Assembly (NCBI GenBank): GCA_022783865.1
Contig: JALFYY010000001.1
Coordinates: 16,169-80,168, forward strand
Length of the DNA stretch: 64,000 bases
From: Bacteroidales bacterium
GTDB lineage: Bacteria; Bacteroidota; Bacteroidia; Bacteroidales; Paludibacteraceae
Reading direction: 5' to 3'
The position numbers and the translations under genes are program-made. This document shows positions 41,917 through 49,997 of this stretch, piece by piece (within the stretch, counting starts at the first letter, position 1; every line of letters begins with the position of its first letter). The notes beneath the pieces were generated by a model. The model was not told where the DNA came from and made no database searches. It saw only the letters and a program-made list of their open reading frames with translations.

Positions 41917-42864
41917 TTATAAATATCTTATACTCTTGTATCTATTTGTACGTTTCGGTTTGAGAATATTAAAGCCGTATGCCAAATATATCTCGTGCGA
42001 ACCATAACTCTCTAATAGCATTTTGGTGGTCGGCAACTCATAAGTGTACCCCAGCGTCAAACCCGAAATTATATCAATCCCCAACAATATCGCCACATTG
42101 CTGCCAATCCGATAGCCCAATCCCCATCTGTACTTATCCTTATATTCGCACATAGCCGTCAAGTTCAAATCCCACGACACAAAATCGGTCATCAACATCG
42201 CACTCGGCTTCAGTACAAAACGTTTGTCGCGCAACCGCCAATTGTATCCACCCACGGCATACATCGTACCTCTGAGGTGTATTGTGGAATAATCGCCCCA
42301 TTCTATCGCCGGCATCGTCACATGCGAATACGAAAGACCCGCATACCACGTATTTGCCACATAATATACCCCCACCGCCATATCAAAGTTCATACCGCTT
42401 TCTGCGCCGCTCGGAATTGCCTCATCGTTCGATTGGTGATACGAAGACCCTTTCAAATCGTCCAGATTCACACTGTCTCCCTTAAATCCTACACTGACAA
42501 AACCCAAGTCAACACCTACGCTCAAATAGCCTTTGCCTATTGGCTGGCGATAAGCATACTCTACATGCAGAGTCTGATTCGTAAACAAGCCGTACATATC
42601 GTTCATAAACCTCACCCCCGCACCATGTTTCGTCTTTCCGATAACAAATGGCGACTGAAAACCGAAATAGGTGGTCATCGGCATATTCTTGAAACCCGTA
42701 AACTGCATTCTGTGCAGACCACTCACTTTCATCAAGTCGCCTTCTCCCGCCGCTGCAGGATTAAAAGCCGTCGGCATATATATATATTGTCCTATTTGCG
42801 GATCGAACTGACCATAACAAGCGATGGCAACCGTCAACAGAAATAAAACAATACACTTTTTCAT
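41917..42864 (-). CDS. porP: PorP/SprF-family type IX secretion membrane protein
   Basis: Outer membrane beta-barrel that tethers the T9SS ring/cargo pathway. It has 315 residues with signal peptide MKKCIVLFLLTVAIACYGQ. It is followed by FDPQIGQYIYMPTAFNPAAA, the hallmark opening of PorP/SprF proteins in which the mature protein begins with a QFxxxxYMFNPAAxN-like stretch. Alternating strands run to the end (EIYLAYGFNILKPKRTNRYK). It is the first gene of the T9SS core cluster and lies 58 nt after the DUF2795 gene. Confidence 0.95.
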   Translation of the reverse strand: MKKCIVLFLLTVAIACYGQFDPQIGQYIYMPTAFNPAAAGEGDLMKVSGLHRMQFTGFKNMPMTTYFGFQSPFVIGKTKHGAGVRFMNDMYGLFTNQTLHVEYAYRQPIGKGYLSVGVDLGFVSVGFKGDSVNLDDLKGSSYHQSNDEAIPSGAESGMNFDMAVGVYYVANTWYAGLSYSHVTMPAIEWGDYSTIHLRGTMYAVGGYNWRLRDKRFVLKPSAMLMTDFVSWDLNLTAMCEYKDKYRWGLGYRIGSNVAILLGIDIISGLTLGYTYELPTTKMLLESYGSHEIYLAYGFNILKPKRTNRYKSIRYL

Positions 42865-42922
42865 TTACATTCCATCCGGCTTTTGCAGAATGTTTTCCGC
42901 AACGAGCCGGCAATCGGCAGTT

Positions 42923-43144
42923 TTAATACTCCTCTTCGTTAAAGAAGAAGTCATCCTTACTCGGATAATCCAACCATATATCTTCAATCGATTCAAAAAT
43001 CTCATCTTCGTCCTCTATCTCCTGAAGATTCTCTATTACCTCTATCGGAGCACCTGTACGAGTTGCATAATCAAGCAATTCTTCTTTGGTTGCAGGCCAA
43101 GGTGCATCTTCTAATTTCGAAGCCAATTCCAACGTCCAAATCAT
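42923..43144 (-). CDS. DUF2795 small acidic protein
   Basis: 73 residues, strongly acidic toward the C-terminus (EIEDEDEIFESIEDIWLDYP and a tail FNEEEY). The N-terminal ALEDAPWPATKEELLDYA-like part (LEDAPWPATKEELLDYATRT) fits the DUF2795 family, a small helical domain. It has no signal peptide and is probably cytosolic. A TACTTTTG -7 box lies 51 nt upstream at 43195-43202, and the T9SS core genes follow on the same strand, so read-through into porP is possible. Function unknown. Confidence 0.85.
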   Translation of the reverse strand: MIWTLELASKLEDAPWPATKEELLDYATRTGAPIEVIENLQEIEDEDEIFESIEDIWLDYPSKDDFFFNEEEY

Positions 43145-43194
43145 ATCAAAATCTTATTTACAGAAATATAGATATAATAAATTCAAATTGCATG

Positions 43195-43202
43195 CAAAAG
43201 TA
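43195..43202 (-). promoter_or_regulatory. -7 promoter box for the DUF2795 gene (and perhaps porP-N)
   Basis: CAAAAGTA on plus reads TACTTTTG on minus, fitting TAnnTTTG. No other box was found just ahead of porP. Confidence 0.5.
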
Positions 43203-43230
43203 GAAAAAATAATTCATTCTAGCAATACCT

Positions 43231-43791
43231 TTATTGTTTTTCCCAGAAAAAGTTTTCACTTTCGTCAATTTGAGCTACTTTTTGCGACAAAATGAAAAAC
43301 AAATCACTCATTCTGTTGACAAATTGCAAACAAAAATCAGTTTTTTCTGTCACACCCTCACGCTTCCTGAGCGTCACCATCCTGCGTTCGAGCCTTCGGG
43401 TTATAGTTCGGCACACATGGCAGAGTGCCACCTTCTCACTGCCGGCAGGCAACACAAATGCATGCCGTTTAGGCAGTCCTTCCGAAAAGCGGTCGATAGA
43501 TTCCTCCAGATAATGTACATCGTTTTCCGCAATCAGCATACCGCTATCCCCTAACATCTCTTCCGGCGACTCCGATGCCAATATGGCTCCCAAATTAAAG
43601 AGTTTGTTCTGAATGAAATGCAACACTTTTGTCATATCTTCCGGCAACTGCTTTGCGCGCAAGAGTCCGACAAAGGCATTGAGTTCATCGGCTGTACCAT
43701 AGGTTTCCAAGCGCAAATCGTCTTTACCGATACGCGTTCCGCCCACTAACGAAGTCTCTCCCTGGTCACCTGTTTTCGTATAAATTTTCAT
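43231..43791 (-). CDS. Cob(I)alamin adenosyltransferase, PduO type
   Basis: Transfers the adenosyl group of ATP to cobalamin, making coenzyme B12. It has 186 residues from the ATG at 43791 (MKIYTKTGDQGETSLVGGTR). The PduO signature is clear: TKTGDQGETSLVGGTR with the ATP-binding loop, YGTADELNAFVGLLRA, and near residues 125-140 the CRTITRRLERRMV helix that carries the catalytic Arg residues. It starts 12 nt after the methyltransferase gene and shares its transcript. No cobalamin riboswitch was recognised upstream. Confidence 0.95.
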   Translation of the reverse strand: MKIYTKTGDQGETSLVGGTRIGKDDLRLETYGTADELNAFVGLLRAKQLPEDMTKVLHFIQNKLFNLGAILASESPEEMLGDSGMLIAENDVHYLEESIDRFSEGLPKRHAFVLPAGSEKVALCHVCRTITRRLERRMVTLRKREGVTEKTDFCLQFVNRMSDLFFILSQKVAQIDESENFFWEKQ

Positions 43792-43803
43792 AGTCCTCAC
43801 TCA

Positions 43804-44592
43804 TTATAAGTTCAATATATATGTCTTCTGAGGCAGATGTTCGTCGAAGAACACAATACCCATGTCATAGCAATCAAAAGTAGCAGTCACTTTCTTATGC
43901 CGCCGTATCTGCTCCCAAGCCTTTCCCATAGATATCGAATAATGGATATCGTCCACCACTATCACCGTCTTTCCATGGCCCTTTTCTACCAATTGACCGA
44001 AATAGCGCATTGTAGCATCCTCGGTATGATTGGCGTCCAAAAAGGCAAAATCCACACGCTTACTATCGCGCAAGAACGATGCCAGACTATCGTCAATATT
44101 GCCGTTAATCACCTCAATATTATTCAGTTCCAGTCTGTCAAAAGTCTCTTTTGCTATCTCCGCAACCGCATCACTTCCTTCAAATGTTATCACATGGGCT
44201 TCCTTTCTCGGCGATGCCAGATAGGCTGTCGTTATGCCCAGCGATGTGCCCAATTCCACTATCGTATCGGGTTGCAGATAGTTCACCAACTTGAACAATA
44301 TCTCTCCTTCTCTTCTGTTCGAAACCGACGTAGCGGCAATCTGCCCCACAATCCTCATACCCGACCGCCCCGTGCCGTAATCCAGCACCTCAATCGGCTG
44401 CTTGTTCCGCAACAATACCGCCCTGCGCTTTTCTATTCGCGGGAAAGCATAGTAGGCATTCTTGTCGTAAATAAGCATACTGATAATGTAGTACAAAAAT
44501 GGTGAATGTACTCCATATCCCAGCGTATTTCTCGCTCTGAAGCGATGTTTGAGCCATACTACTGCACGATAAAAATAATCTCTCAAGGTCAC
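43804..44592 (-). CDS. Class I SAM-dependent methyltransferase
   Basis: 262 residues. The SAM-binding fold is visible in IVELGTSLGITTAYLA (about 110-125; motif I with E and GTSLG), VITFEGSDAV as the following strand with an acidic residue, VDFAFLDANHTEDATMRYFG as motif IV, and VIVVDDIHYS. This resembles the O-methyltransferase type 24-like group, but the substrate is unknown. The GTG at 44592 is taken as start because a -7 box at 44616-44623 leaves a leader of only about 16 nt; no ATG lies nearby in frame. First gene of a two-gene unit with the PduO enzyme. Confidence 0.85.
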   Translation of the reverse strand: MTLRDYFYRAVVWLKHRFRARNTLGYGVHSPFLYYIISMLIYDKNAYYAFPRIEKRRAVLLRNKQPIEVLDYGTGRSGMRIVGQIAATSVSNRREGEILFKLVNYLQPDTIVELGTSLGITTAYLASPRKEAHVITFEGSDAVAEIAKETFDRLELNNIEVINGNIDDSLASFLRDSKRVDFAFLDANHTEDATMRYFGQLVEKGHGKTVIVVDDIHYSISMGKAWEQIRRHKKVTATFDCYDMGIVFFDEHLPQKTYILNL

Positions 44593-44615
44593 GAATCGAA
44601 GATTTTTAGCATTCG

Positions 44616-44623
44616 CAAAGTTA
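44616..44623 (-). promoter_or_regulatory. -7 promoter box for the methyltransferase gene
   Basis: CAAAGTTA on plus reads TAACTTTG on minus. It is one of two back-to-back promoters in a 128-bp divergent spacer. Confidence 0.55.
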
Positions 44624-44686
44624 CTCTTTTTTCTTGAATTACAAAAGTTATATCCGGCAAAGCGCTGCCATACGGAAAATATTCAC

Positions 44687-44694
44687 TATCTTTG
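44687..44694 (+). promoter_or_regulatory. -7 promoter box for the GT4 gene
   Basis: TATCTTTG, 26 nt ahead of the ATG at 44721. It excludes the longer in-frame start at 44634. Confidence 0.65.
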
Positions 44695-44720
44695 CACCAA
44701 CAAACCGGTTGATTGCAAGT

Positions 44721-45863
44721 ATGAAAATATTATTCCTCACCTCTTGGTATCCGCATCGCTACGATGCCATGATGGGGCTTTTCGTCCGTAAACATGCCGA
44801 AGCCGTAGCCCGACTATCCCATGTATGCGTATTGTATATGCATGAGGATGAGCATATTACACAAACAGAAATCACAGAGCATACCGACGGCAATCTTACC
44901 GAAATCATAGTCTATTACCCCAAGCAAGGCAACTCTCTCACTGCGTTTTACCATTATTTCCAAGCCGCCGGAACCGGTTTCCGCTATGTTCGGAAAAACT
45001 GGGGAATGCCCGATCTGACGCACGCCAACATCTTCCTCAAACCGGCTCTTATGGCGTATTTTTTGCAGCGGAAATACGGTATTCCCTATGTCGTCACAGA
45101 GCATTGGAGCGGTTACTTGCCTGCGAATGGAGCTTACGCCCGTTTGAGCGCATTCCACCGTTACCTGACGAGGCTTACGGCAAAAAAAGCAGCTGCCGTC
45201 TTGCCCGTCTCGCTCCTTCTGCAAAAGAACATGGAACGCCACAATATTCATGCGAACTATCAGGTTGTCAATAACGTAGTTGATGATTTCTTCTATCAAA
45301 AACCTCCGCAACGCACCTTCGACAGCAAGAAGCACCTGTTGCATATATCCTGTTTCGATGAGGCGGCAAAGAATACAAAGGGCATACTTGCTGCCCTGAA
45401 GCAAGTCTCGCAACAACGGCAGGATTTCGATATGGTCTTTGTGGGCACCGGCGTCAATCTCAACGACACTGTAGCTTACTCCCAATCGCTCTGTTTTCCC
45501 GATGGAATGGTGCAATTCGTAGGGGAACAGACACCCGAAGAAGTGACTCAATGGCTTTACAGAAGCGATTATCTCATCATCTTCTCCAACTACGAAACCG
45601 CCTGTGTTGTGGTATCCGAAGCGCTGGCAACGGGTACTCCCGTCATTGCAACAGAAGTCGGAAGCATTCCGCAGATGATTGACAATCAGTCCGGTATTAT
45701 CATCCAACCTAAGGATATCGCTGCCCTCACCCGTGCAATCAACTACATGCTCGACCATAGTCAGGACTACGATTCCGGGCTCATTCAAACCCAAGCGCAG
45801 CAATATAGTTATGCCGCAGTGGCAGGGCAACTTATCTCTATCTACCGCCAAGCCCTCTCGTAG
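44721..45863 (+). CDS. Glycosyltransferase family 4
   Basis: A GT-B fold retaining glycosyltransferase, probably acting on cell-surface polysaccharide or lipopolysaccharide on the cytoplasmic side. It has 380 residues from the ATG at 44721. The N-terminal lobe opens MKILFLTSWYPHRYDAMMGL with a Gly-rich loop equivalent, then YVVTEHWSGYLP. The C-terminal lobe starts near LLHISCFDEAAKNTKGILAA and contains DFDMVFVGTG and the donor-binding SNYETACVVVSEALATGTPV, which has the paired Glu spacing of GT4. It is monocistronic with its own -7 box. The acceptor is unknown; no other glycan assembly genes adjoin, although a flippase is encoded at 46699. Confidence 0.92.
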   Translation: MKILFLTSWYPHRYDAMMGLFVRKHAEAVARLSHVCVLYMHEDEHITQTEITEHTDGNLTEIIVYYPKQGNSLTAFYHYFQAAGTGFRYVRKNWGMPDLTHANIFLKPALMAYFLQRKYGIPYVVTEHWSGYLPANGAYARLSAFHRYLTRLTAKKAAAVLPVSLLLQKNMERHNIHANYQVVNNVVDDFFYQKPPQRTFDSKKHLLHISCFDEAAKNTKGILAALKQVSQQRQDFDMVFVGTGVNLNDTVAYSQSLCFPDGMVQFVGEQTPEEVTQWLYRSDYLIIFSNYETACVVVSEALATGTPVIATEVGSIPQMIDNQSGIIIQPKDIAALTRAINYMLDHSQDYDSGLIQTQAQQYSYAAVAGQLISIYRQALS

Positions 45864-45871
45864 CTATCATC

Positions 45872-45915
45872 ATTTGGTGATTATTTGGTGATTATTTGGT
45901 GATTACTTGGTGATT
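45872..45915. repeat. 4 x 11-bp array, ATTTGGTGATT (inverted AATCACCAAAT)
   Basis: Three ATTTGGTGATT and one ACTTGGTGATT unit, then CAGCA. On the minus strand this is TGCTG followed by AATCACCAAGT and three AATCACCAAAT, the same order and flank as at 10478-10532. It starts 9 bp after the GT4 stop. Confidence 0.9.
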
Positions 45916-45948
45916 CAGCATATAGTAAGCAGTCTCCGTGCTACCGTT

Positions 45949-45970
45949 ATTAGGTTATTATTAGGTTATT
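45949..45970. repeat. 2 x 11-bp array, ATTAGGTTATT
   Basis: Two identical adjacent 11-bp units. The complement AATAACCTAAT is close to AATAACCTACT at 32795-32805. Confidence 0.65.
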
Positions 45971-46032
45971 CGGCTTGCAGTGAGTAAGTTATTAGTTCTC
46001 CGCTTGCTCATCTGCCAGCTTGCATAAAGTCT

Positions 46033-46067
46033 TTGTTCCTTACTCCTTGTTCCTTACTCCTTTGTCC
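46033..46067. repeat. Heptamer array, TTGTTCC/TTACTCC
   Basis: The units are TTGTTCC, TTACTCC, TTGTTCC, TTACTCC and TTTGTCC, so the 14-bp dimer is repeated exactly once. It lies just before the ribE stop at 46073, in the convergent spacer. Confidence 0.7.
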
Positions 46068-46072
46068 GTCAA

Positions 46073-46672
46073 CTACTTGCTTATCAATCTTGCAACATAC
46101 TTCCCGATAATATCGAACTCGATATTCACTACCGTACCGACTTCTATCCGGCAGAAGTTCGTATGTTCGTAAGTATAAGGAATAATGCCCACCGTAAACC
46201 GGTTGTCAGTCGGACGGCACACTGTCAGACTCACGCCGTTCACCGTCACGGAGCCTTTGTCCACAGTGATATACCCACGTCGTGTCAATACAGGGTCAGC
46301 ATCATATTCAAACGTAAAATACCAACTGCCGTCCGCCTCTTCACGCGCTACACAACGTGCCGTCTGATCCACATGTCCCTGAACAATATGCCCGTCCAAA
46401 CGCTCATTGAGCAACATACTCCGTTCTACATTCACCATATCACCCGGTTGCAACAAGCCTAAATTAGACCGGAGCAACGTTTCCTGCATAGCCGTCACAA
46501 CGTACTCATCGCCTTCTTTTTTCACCACCGTAAGGCACACGCCGTTATGCGCTACCGATTGGTCGATAGACAGTTCCTGAGTAAACGGACAAGTGAAAGT
46601 GAAATGGATATTGCCCTTGTCCGGTTTCATCCGTACCAGACGGGCGGTTGATTCTATAATTCCTGAAAACAT
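46073..46672 (-). CDS. ribE: Riboflavin synthase, alpha chain
   Basis: Dismutates two 6,7-dimethyl-8-ribityllumazine molecules into riboflavin and a pyrimidine. It has 199 residues, the standard length. It begins MFSGIIESTARLVRMKPDKG, the invariant MFTGIIE-type start. The two lumazine-binding repeats are visible: SIDQSVAHNGVCLTVVKKEG in the first half and TVDKGSVTVNGVSLTVCRPT in the second, each with the NGV(C/S)LTV core. YVARLISK closes the protein. It is last in the run from the acyltransferase through ruvB and the flippase, 26 nt after the flippase. Confidence 0.97.
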   Translation of the reverse strand: MFSGIIESTARLVRMKPDKGNIHFTFTCPFTQELSIDQSVAHNGVCLTVVKKEGDEYVVTAMQETLLRSNLGLLQPGDMVNVERSMLLNERLDGHIVQGHVDQTARCVAREEADGSWYFTFEYDADPVLTRRGYITVDKGSVTVNGVSLTVCRPTDNRFTVGIIPYTYEHTNFCRIEVGTVVNIEFDIIGKYVARLISK

Positions 46673-46698
46673 AAATATATCGTTTGTTTAATCGTTAA

Positions 46699-48216
46699 TC
46701 ATTCTTTCGCAGCTTTCCGCTTGCAGTATTTCCCTACTACCGGCAACGACGACAACGGGAAATCCTTCCACACCAATACCACACAATACAATATCAGCAG
46801 GAGCGTTCCGACTGCCATACTGACAACGGCATTTCCGGAGATGAAGCGGACTGCATAATACACCGCAAGAATAACCGTCGTCAGTAATATATAAAAGCCT
46901 ATGCAGCGTAAGTCATACGGCACGTACAAATATTTCTTGCCTATGAAATACGACAGCAGCATTATCACAAAATAGCAAACCAGACTTGCGCAGGCAGAAG
47001 CCATATAGCTGAATCGGGGAACAAACGCCACATTGATTATCAGCGTTATAAAACAGCCTATTATCGAGAAATAAGCACCAAAACGCGTTTTGTCCGTCAG
47101 TTTGTACCAAAGCGACAAATTGAAGAATATCCCTTGGAACACATACGCCCAAAGCACTATCGGAACCACTTTCAGACCGACCCAATACGACGGAGCTATA
47201 ATGAGTTTCAACAAATCCAGATATACAATCATGCCCAACAGGATCAACAACGAGAAAATAATAAAGTATTTCATCGCATCGGCATAAGCTTCCACCGAGT
47301 TCTTGTCCTTGTGTTTGGAGAATATATACGGCTCGTAGGCATAACGGAACGCTTGTGTAAACATCATCATTACCATCGCTATCTTGAAACAGGCACCATA
47401 GATACCTAACTCCGATGACGCATCGCCCGGATACAGAAATGGAAACAATATCTTGTCCAACGTCTGGTTCATCACTCCCGCAATGCCCAATATGAGCAAC
47501 GGCAACGAATACCGGAGGATTTGTTTGAGCAGTGAAAAAGAAAATGCATACTTTTCCGCCAGTATATCAGGCAATAGCATCAGCGTTACCGACAAAGTGG
47601 AAATCAGGTTGGCTACAAACACATAACCCACACCGTAATCCGGACGGTAGAACCACGAAACCAATGCGCTGTCCTGCACTTTCGGACAGATAACCAAGAA
47701 GAAGATATTGAAAGCGATATTGAGGAATATCATCAGCAGTTTCAGTACTGCAAACTTCATCGGACGCTTTTTATAGCGCAAATATGCGAACGGAATCGAA
47801 CCGAATGCATCCATCGATACCACCACTCCGAGCATGGCAATGAAATCAGAATGTGTCGGGTAGTTCAATACATTGGCTATCGGTTGGCGCAGCACAACGC
47901 ACAACACTGCAAACAATAGCGATGTGAACCCTACCGAAGTCAATACCGTCGTATAAACCGCACCTGCTTTGCACTCTTCTTTGTTGGCAAAACGGAAAAA
48001 GCCCGTCTCCATGCCGTACGTAAGAATCACCAACAAAAGAGCCGTCCAGGCATACAGATTCGTTACGATGCCGTAATCCGATTGTTGTTGCAGCACGAAA
48101 GTATAGAGCGGCACCAACAGCCAGTTCAAGAACCGTCCGATAATGCTGCTTAGTCCGTAGATAGCTGTTTCTTTTGCCAGAGTGCGCATGCCCGATGATG
48201 ATGCTGTAGCAGACAT
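46699..48216 (-). CDS. Polysaccharide (oligosaccharide) flippase, Wzx/MATE-like
   Basis: An integral membrane protein of 505 residues with about 14 hydrophobic helices, as in the polysaccharide transport family that flips lipid-linked oligosaccharides. It opens with TLAKETAIYGLSSIIGRFLN, a typical start of Wzx-like proteins (KExxxYGLSSIIGRxLNF-like), and GMETGFFRFANKE is the next recognisable segment. It lies 3 nt after the ruvB stop. The substrate is unknown; the GT4 enzyme encoded at 44721 is the only nearby glycan gene. Confidence 0.92.
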   Translation of the reverse strand: MSATASSSGMRTLAKETAIYGLSSIIGRFLNWLLVPLYTFVLQQQSDYGIVTNLYAWTALLLVILTYGMETGFFRFANKEECKAGAVYTTVLTSVGFTSLLFAVLCVVLRQPIANVLNYPTHSDFIAMLGVVVSMDAFGSIPFAYLRYKKRPMKFAVLKLLMIFLNIAFNIFFLVICPKVQDSALVSWFYRPDYGVGYVFVANLISTLSVTLMLLPDILAEKYAFSFSLLKQILRYSLPLLILGIAGVMNQTLDKILFPFLYPGDASSELGIYGACFKIAMVMMMFTQAFRYAYEPYIFSKHKDKNSVEAYADAMKYFIIFSLLILLGMIVYLDLLKLIIAPSYWVGLKVVPIVLWAYVFQGIFFNLSLWYKLTDKTRFGAYFSIIGCFITLIINVAFVPRFSYMASACASLVCYFVIMLLSYFIGKKYLYVPYDLRCIGFYILLTTVILAVYYAVRFISGNAVVSMAVGTLLLILYCVVLVWKDFPLSSLPVVGKYCKRKAAKE

Positions 48217-48219
48217 AAC

Positions 48220-49239
48220 TTATTCAAATAATGTATTCTCGTTCATTCTGTTATATGGCGTCTTGCCCAGATGGCGATACGCCAGTTCTGTCACTTCCCT
48301 TCCTCTCGGAGTGCGTTTGATAAAGCCCTCTTTGATCAGATACGGCTCATACACGTCCTCAATCGTACCGGGGTCTTCACCCATGGCTGTCGCAATCGTA
48401 TTCAAGCCCACAGGTCCGCCACGGAACTTGTCGATAATGGTACACAGCAGTTTGTTGTCGATTTCGTCCAATCCGAAAGTATCGATATTCAGTGCTTCAA
48501 GCGCATATTGCGCTATCGCCAGGTCAATCGAACCGTTGCCTTTCACTTGGGCAAAATCGCGCACACGGCGCAACAGCGCATTGGCAATACGTGGAGTACC
48601 ACGCGAACGGCGGGCTATTTCTCCTGCCGCTTCCGACGTAATCCGTACGCCCAACAAACGGGCGGAACGGCAAACGATACCCAAAAGCACATCGGCATCG
48701 TAGTATTCCAAATGACAATTGATACCGAACCGGGCGCGCAACGGGCTGGTCAGCAAACCGCTTCTCGTCGTTGCCCCTATCAAAGTAAAGTGGTTCAAAT
48801 CGATTTGTATCGTGCGTGCAGAAGGACCCTTGTCAATCATGATGTCTATACGGTAGTCCTCCATGGCGGAATACAGATACTCTTCCACTATCGGTGACAG
48901 ACGGTGAATCTCGTCGATAAACAACACATCGTTCGGTTCCAACGAAGTCAATAGTCCTGCCAAGTCACCGGGCTTGTCCAGTACAGGACCGGATGTCACT
49001 TTGAAACCGACACCCAACTCATTGGCAATGATGTTCGATAGGGTTGTTTTTCCCAATCCCGGAGGACCGAAAAGCAATGTATGGTCCAGACTCTCACCGC
49101 GCAATTTGGCGGCTTCCACAAAGATACGCAAGTTGTTTACGATTTTTGTTTGTCCGGCAAAATCGGAAAAGCTCAATGGTCGCAAAGCGTTATCCTGCTC
49201 CTTTTCCGTCATCTGGTTACGTATATCAAATTCACTCAT
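48220..49239 (-). CDS. ruvB: Holliday junction branch migration helicase RuvB
   Basis: AAA+ motor that drives branch migration on RuvA-bound junctions. It has 339 residues. It opens with the [17 protein letters not shown] start, followed by Walker A GPPGLGKT (58-65), Walker [11 protein letters not shown], sensor/arginine region [18 protein letters not shown], and a C-terminal winged helix ([20 protein letters not shown] and [19 protein letters not shown]). It is unlinked to ruvA (2055) and sits between the GldA-like ATPase and a flippase. The 62-nt gap ahead of it contains an 8-bp repeat array (49275-49306). Confidence 0.97.
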   Translation of the reverse strand: MSEFDIRNQMTEKEQDNALRPLSFSDFAGQTKIVNNLRIFVEAAKLRGESLDHTLLFGPPGLGKTTLSNIIANELGVGFKVTSGPVLDKPGDLAGLLTSLEPNDVLFIDEIHRLSPIVEEYLYSAMEDYRIDIMIDKGPSARTIQIDLNHFTLIGATTRSGLLTSPLRARFGINCHLEYYDADVLLGIVCRSARLLGVRITSEAAGEIARRSRGTPRIANALLRRVRDFAQVKGNGSIDLAIAQYALEALNIDTFGLDEIDNKLLCTIIDKFRGGPVGLNTIATAMGEDPGTIEDVYEPYLIKEGFIKRTPRGREVTELAYRHLGKTPYNRMNENTLFE

Positions 49240-49274
49240 AATACACTATAATTATCTATTTCTTCAGATACATC

Positions 49275-49306
49275 TCCTCAACTCCTCATCTTCTCATCTC
49301 CTCAAT
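49275..49306. repeat. 4 x 8-bp array, TCCTCATC type
   Basis: The units are TCCTCAAC, TCCTCATC, TTCTCATC and TCCTCAAT. It is complementary to the GATGAGGA-type array at 18675-18714. It overlaps the last codons of the ABC ATPase gene (stop at 49302-49304). Confidence 0.65.
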
Positions 49307-49985
49307 CGCACGTCGCCTCTCTAAACACCTCCTGCAAGTTCACATTCGCTATATCCTGCAAATCGGCTTTTATCTCTCCTTTCGACAGTATCACCACGTG
49401 TGAGCACATCAGACTCACCTCTTGCAAAATGTGAGTAGAAAGAATAATGGTGCGCCCCTCACTCAAACGGCGTATCAACGCACGGATTTCGTCCAGCTGG
49501 TTAGGGTCCAGACCGGTGGTAGGTTCATCCAATATCAATAGTTTCGGGTCACCCGACAAAGCCTGCGCCAATCCTACACGCTGGCGGTAGCCTTTCGATA
49601 GTTGTCCTATCTTCTTACCTGTTTCAGGGCGCAAGCCCACTGCATCAATCAATAGCTCCACGTCAGTCTGTTTACCCGATACATCCGCCATAAACTGCAG
49701 ATACTCTTTTACGTACATATCATCATACAACGGATTGTTCTCCGGCAGATAACCCACAAAGGATGCCACATCGTGAGGTACTTTACCCATATCCACACCA
49801 CAGACCGTTGCCCTGCCCTTGTCAAACTGCCACAGGCCTGTCAGTATCTTCATCAACGTTGATTTGCCTGCTCCGTTCGGACCTAACAAACCGACTATTT
49901 CCCCCTCGTGAATCTCCAAACTGAGATCACGCAAGATAGTCTGCTTGCCGATGGTTTTGTAGATATGTTCCAACTTTACGCTCAT
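49302..49985 (-). CDS. Short ABC transporter ATP-binding protein, GldA-like
   Basis: 227 residues, an ATPase subunit of the ABC-2/GldA class. Walker A GPNGAGKST is at 35-43, the signature LSKGYRQRVGLAQAL around 134-148, Walker B LLILDEPTTGLDPNQ just after, and a switch His in ILSTHILQEVS. It ends soon after KGEIKADLQDIANVNLQEVF, so the C-terminal region of about 70 residues seen in full-length GldA is absent; the loss may be natural or due to decay. No permease is beside it (neighbours are a BamA-like barrel and ruvB). The only ABC-2 permeases in the window are at 13458-15860. Partner unknown. Confidence 0.88.
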   Translation of the reverse strand: MSVKLEHIYKTIGKQTILRDLSLEIHEGEIVGLLGPNGAGKSTLMKILTGLWQFDKGRATVCGVDMGKVPHDVASFVGYLPENNPLYDDMYVKEYLQFMADVSGKQTDVELLIDAVGLRPETGKKIGQLSKGYRQRVGLAQALSGDPKLLILDEPTTGLDPNQLDEIRALIRRLSEGRTIILSTHILQEVSLMCSHVVILSKGEIKADLQDIANVNLQEVFREATCD

Positions 49986-49997
49986 ATTGTCAATCTG

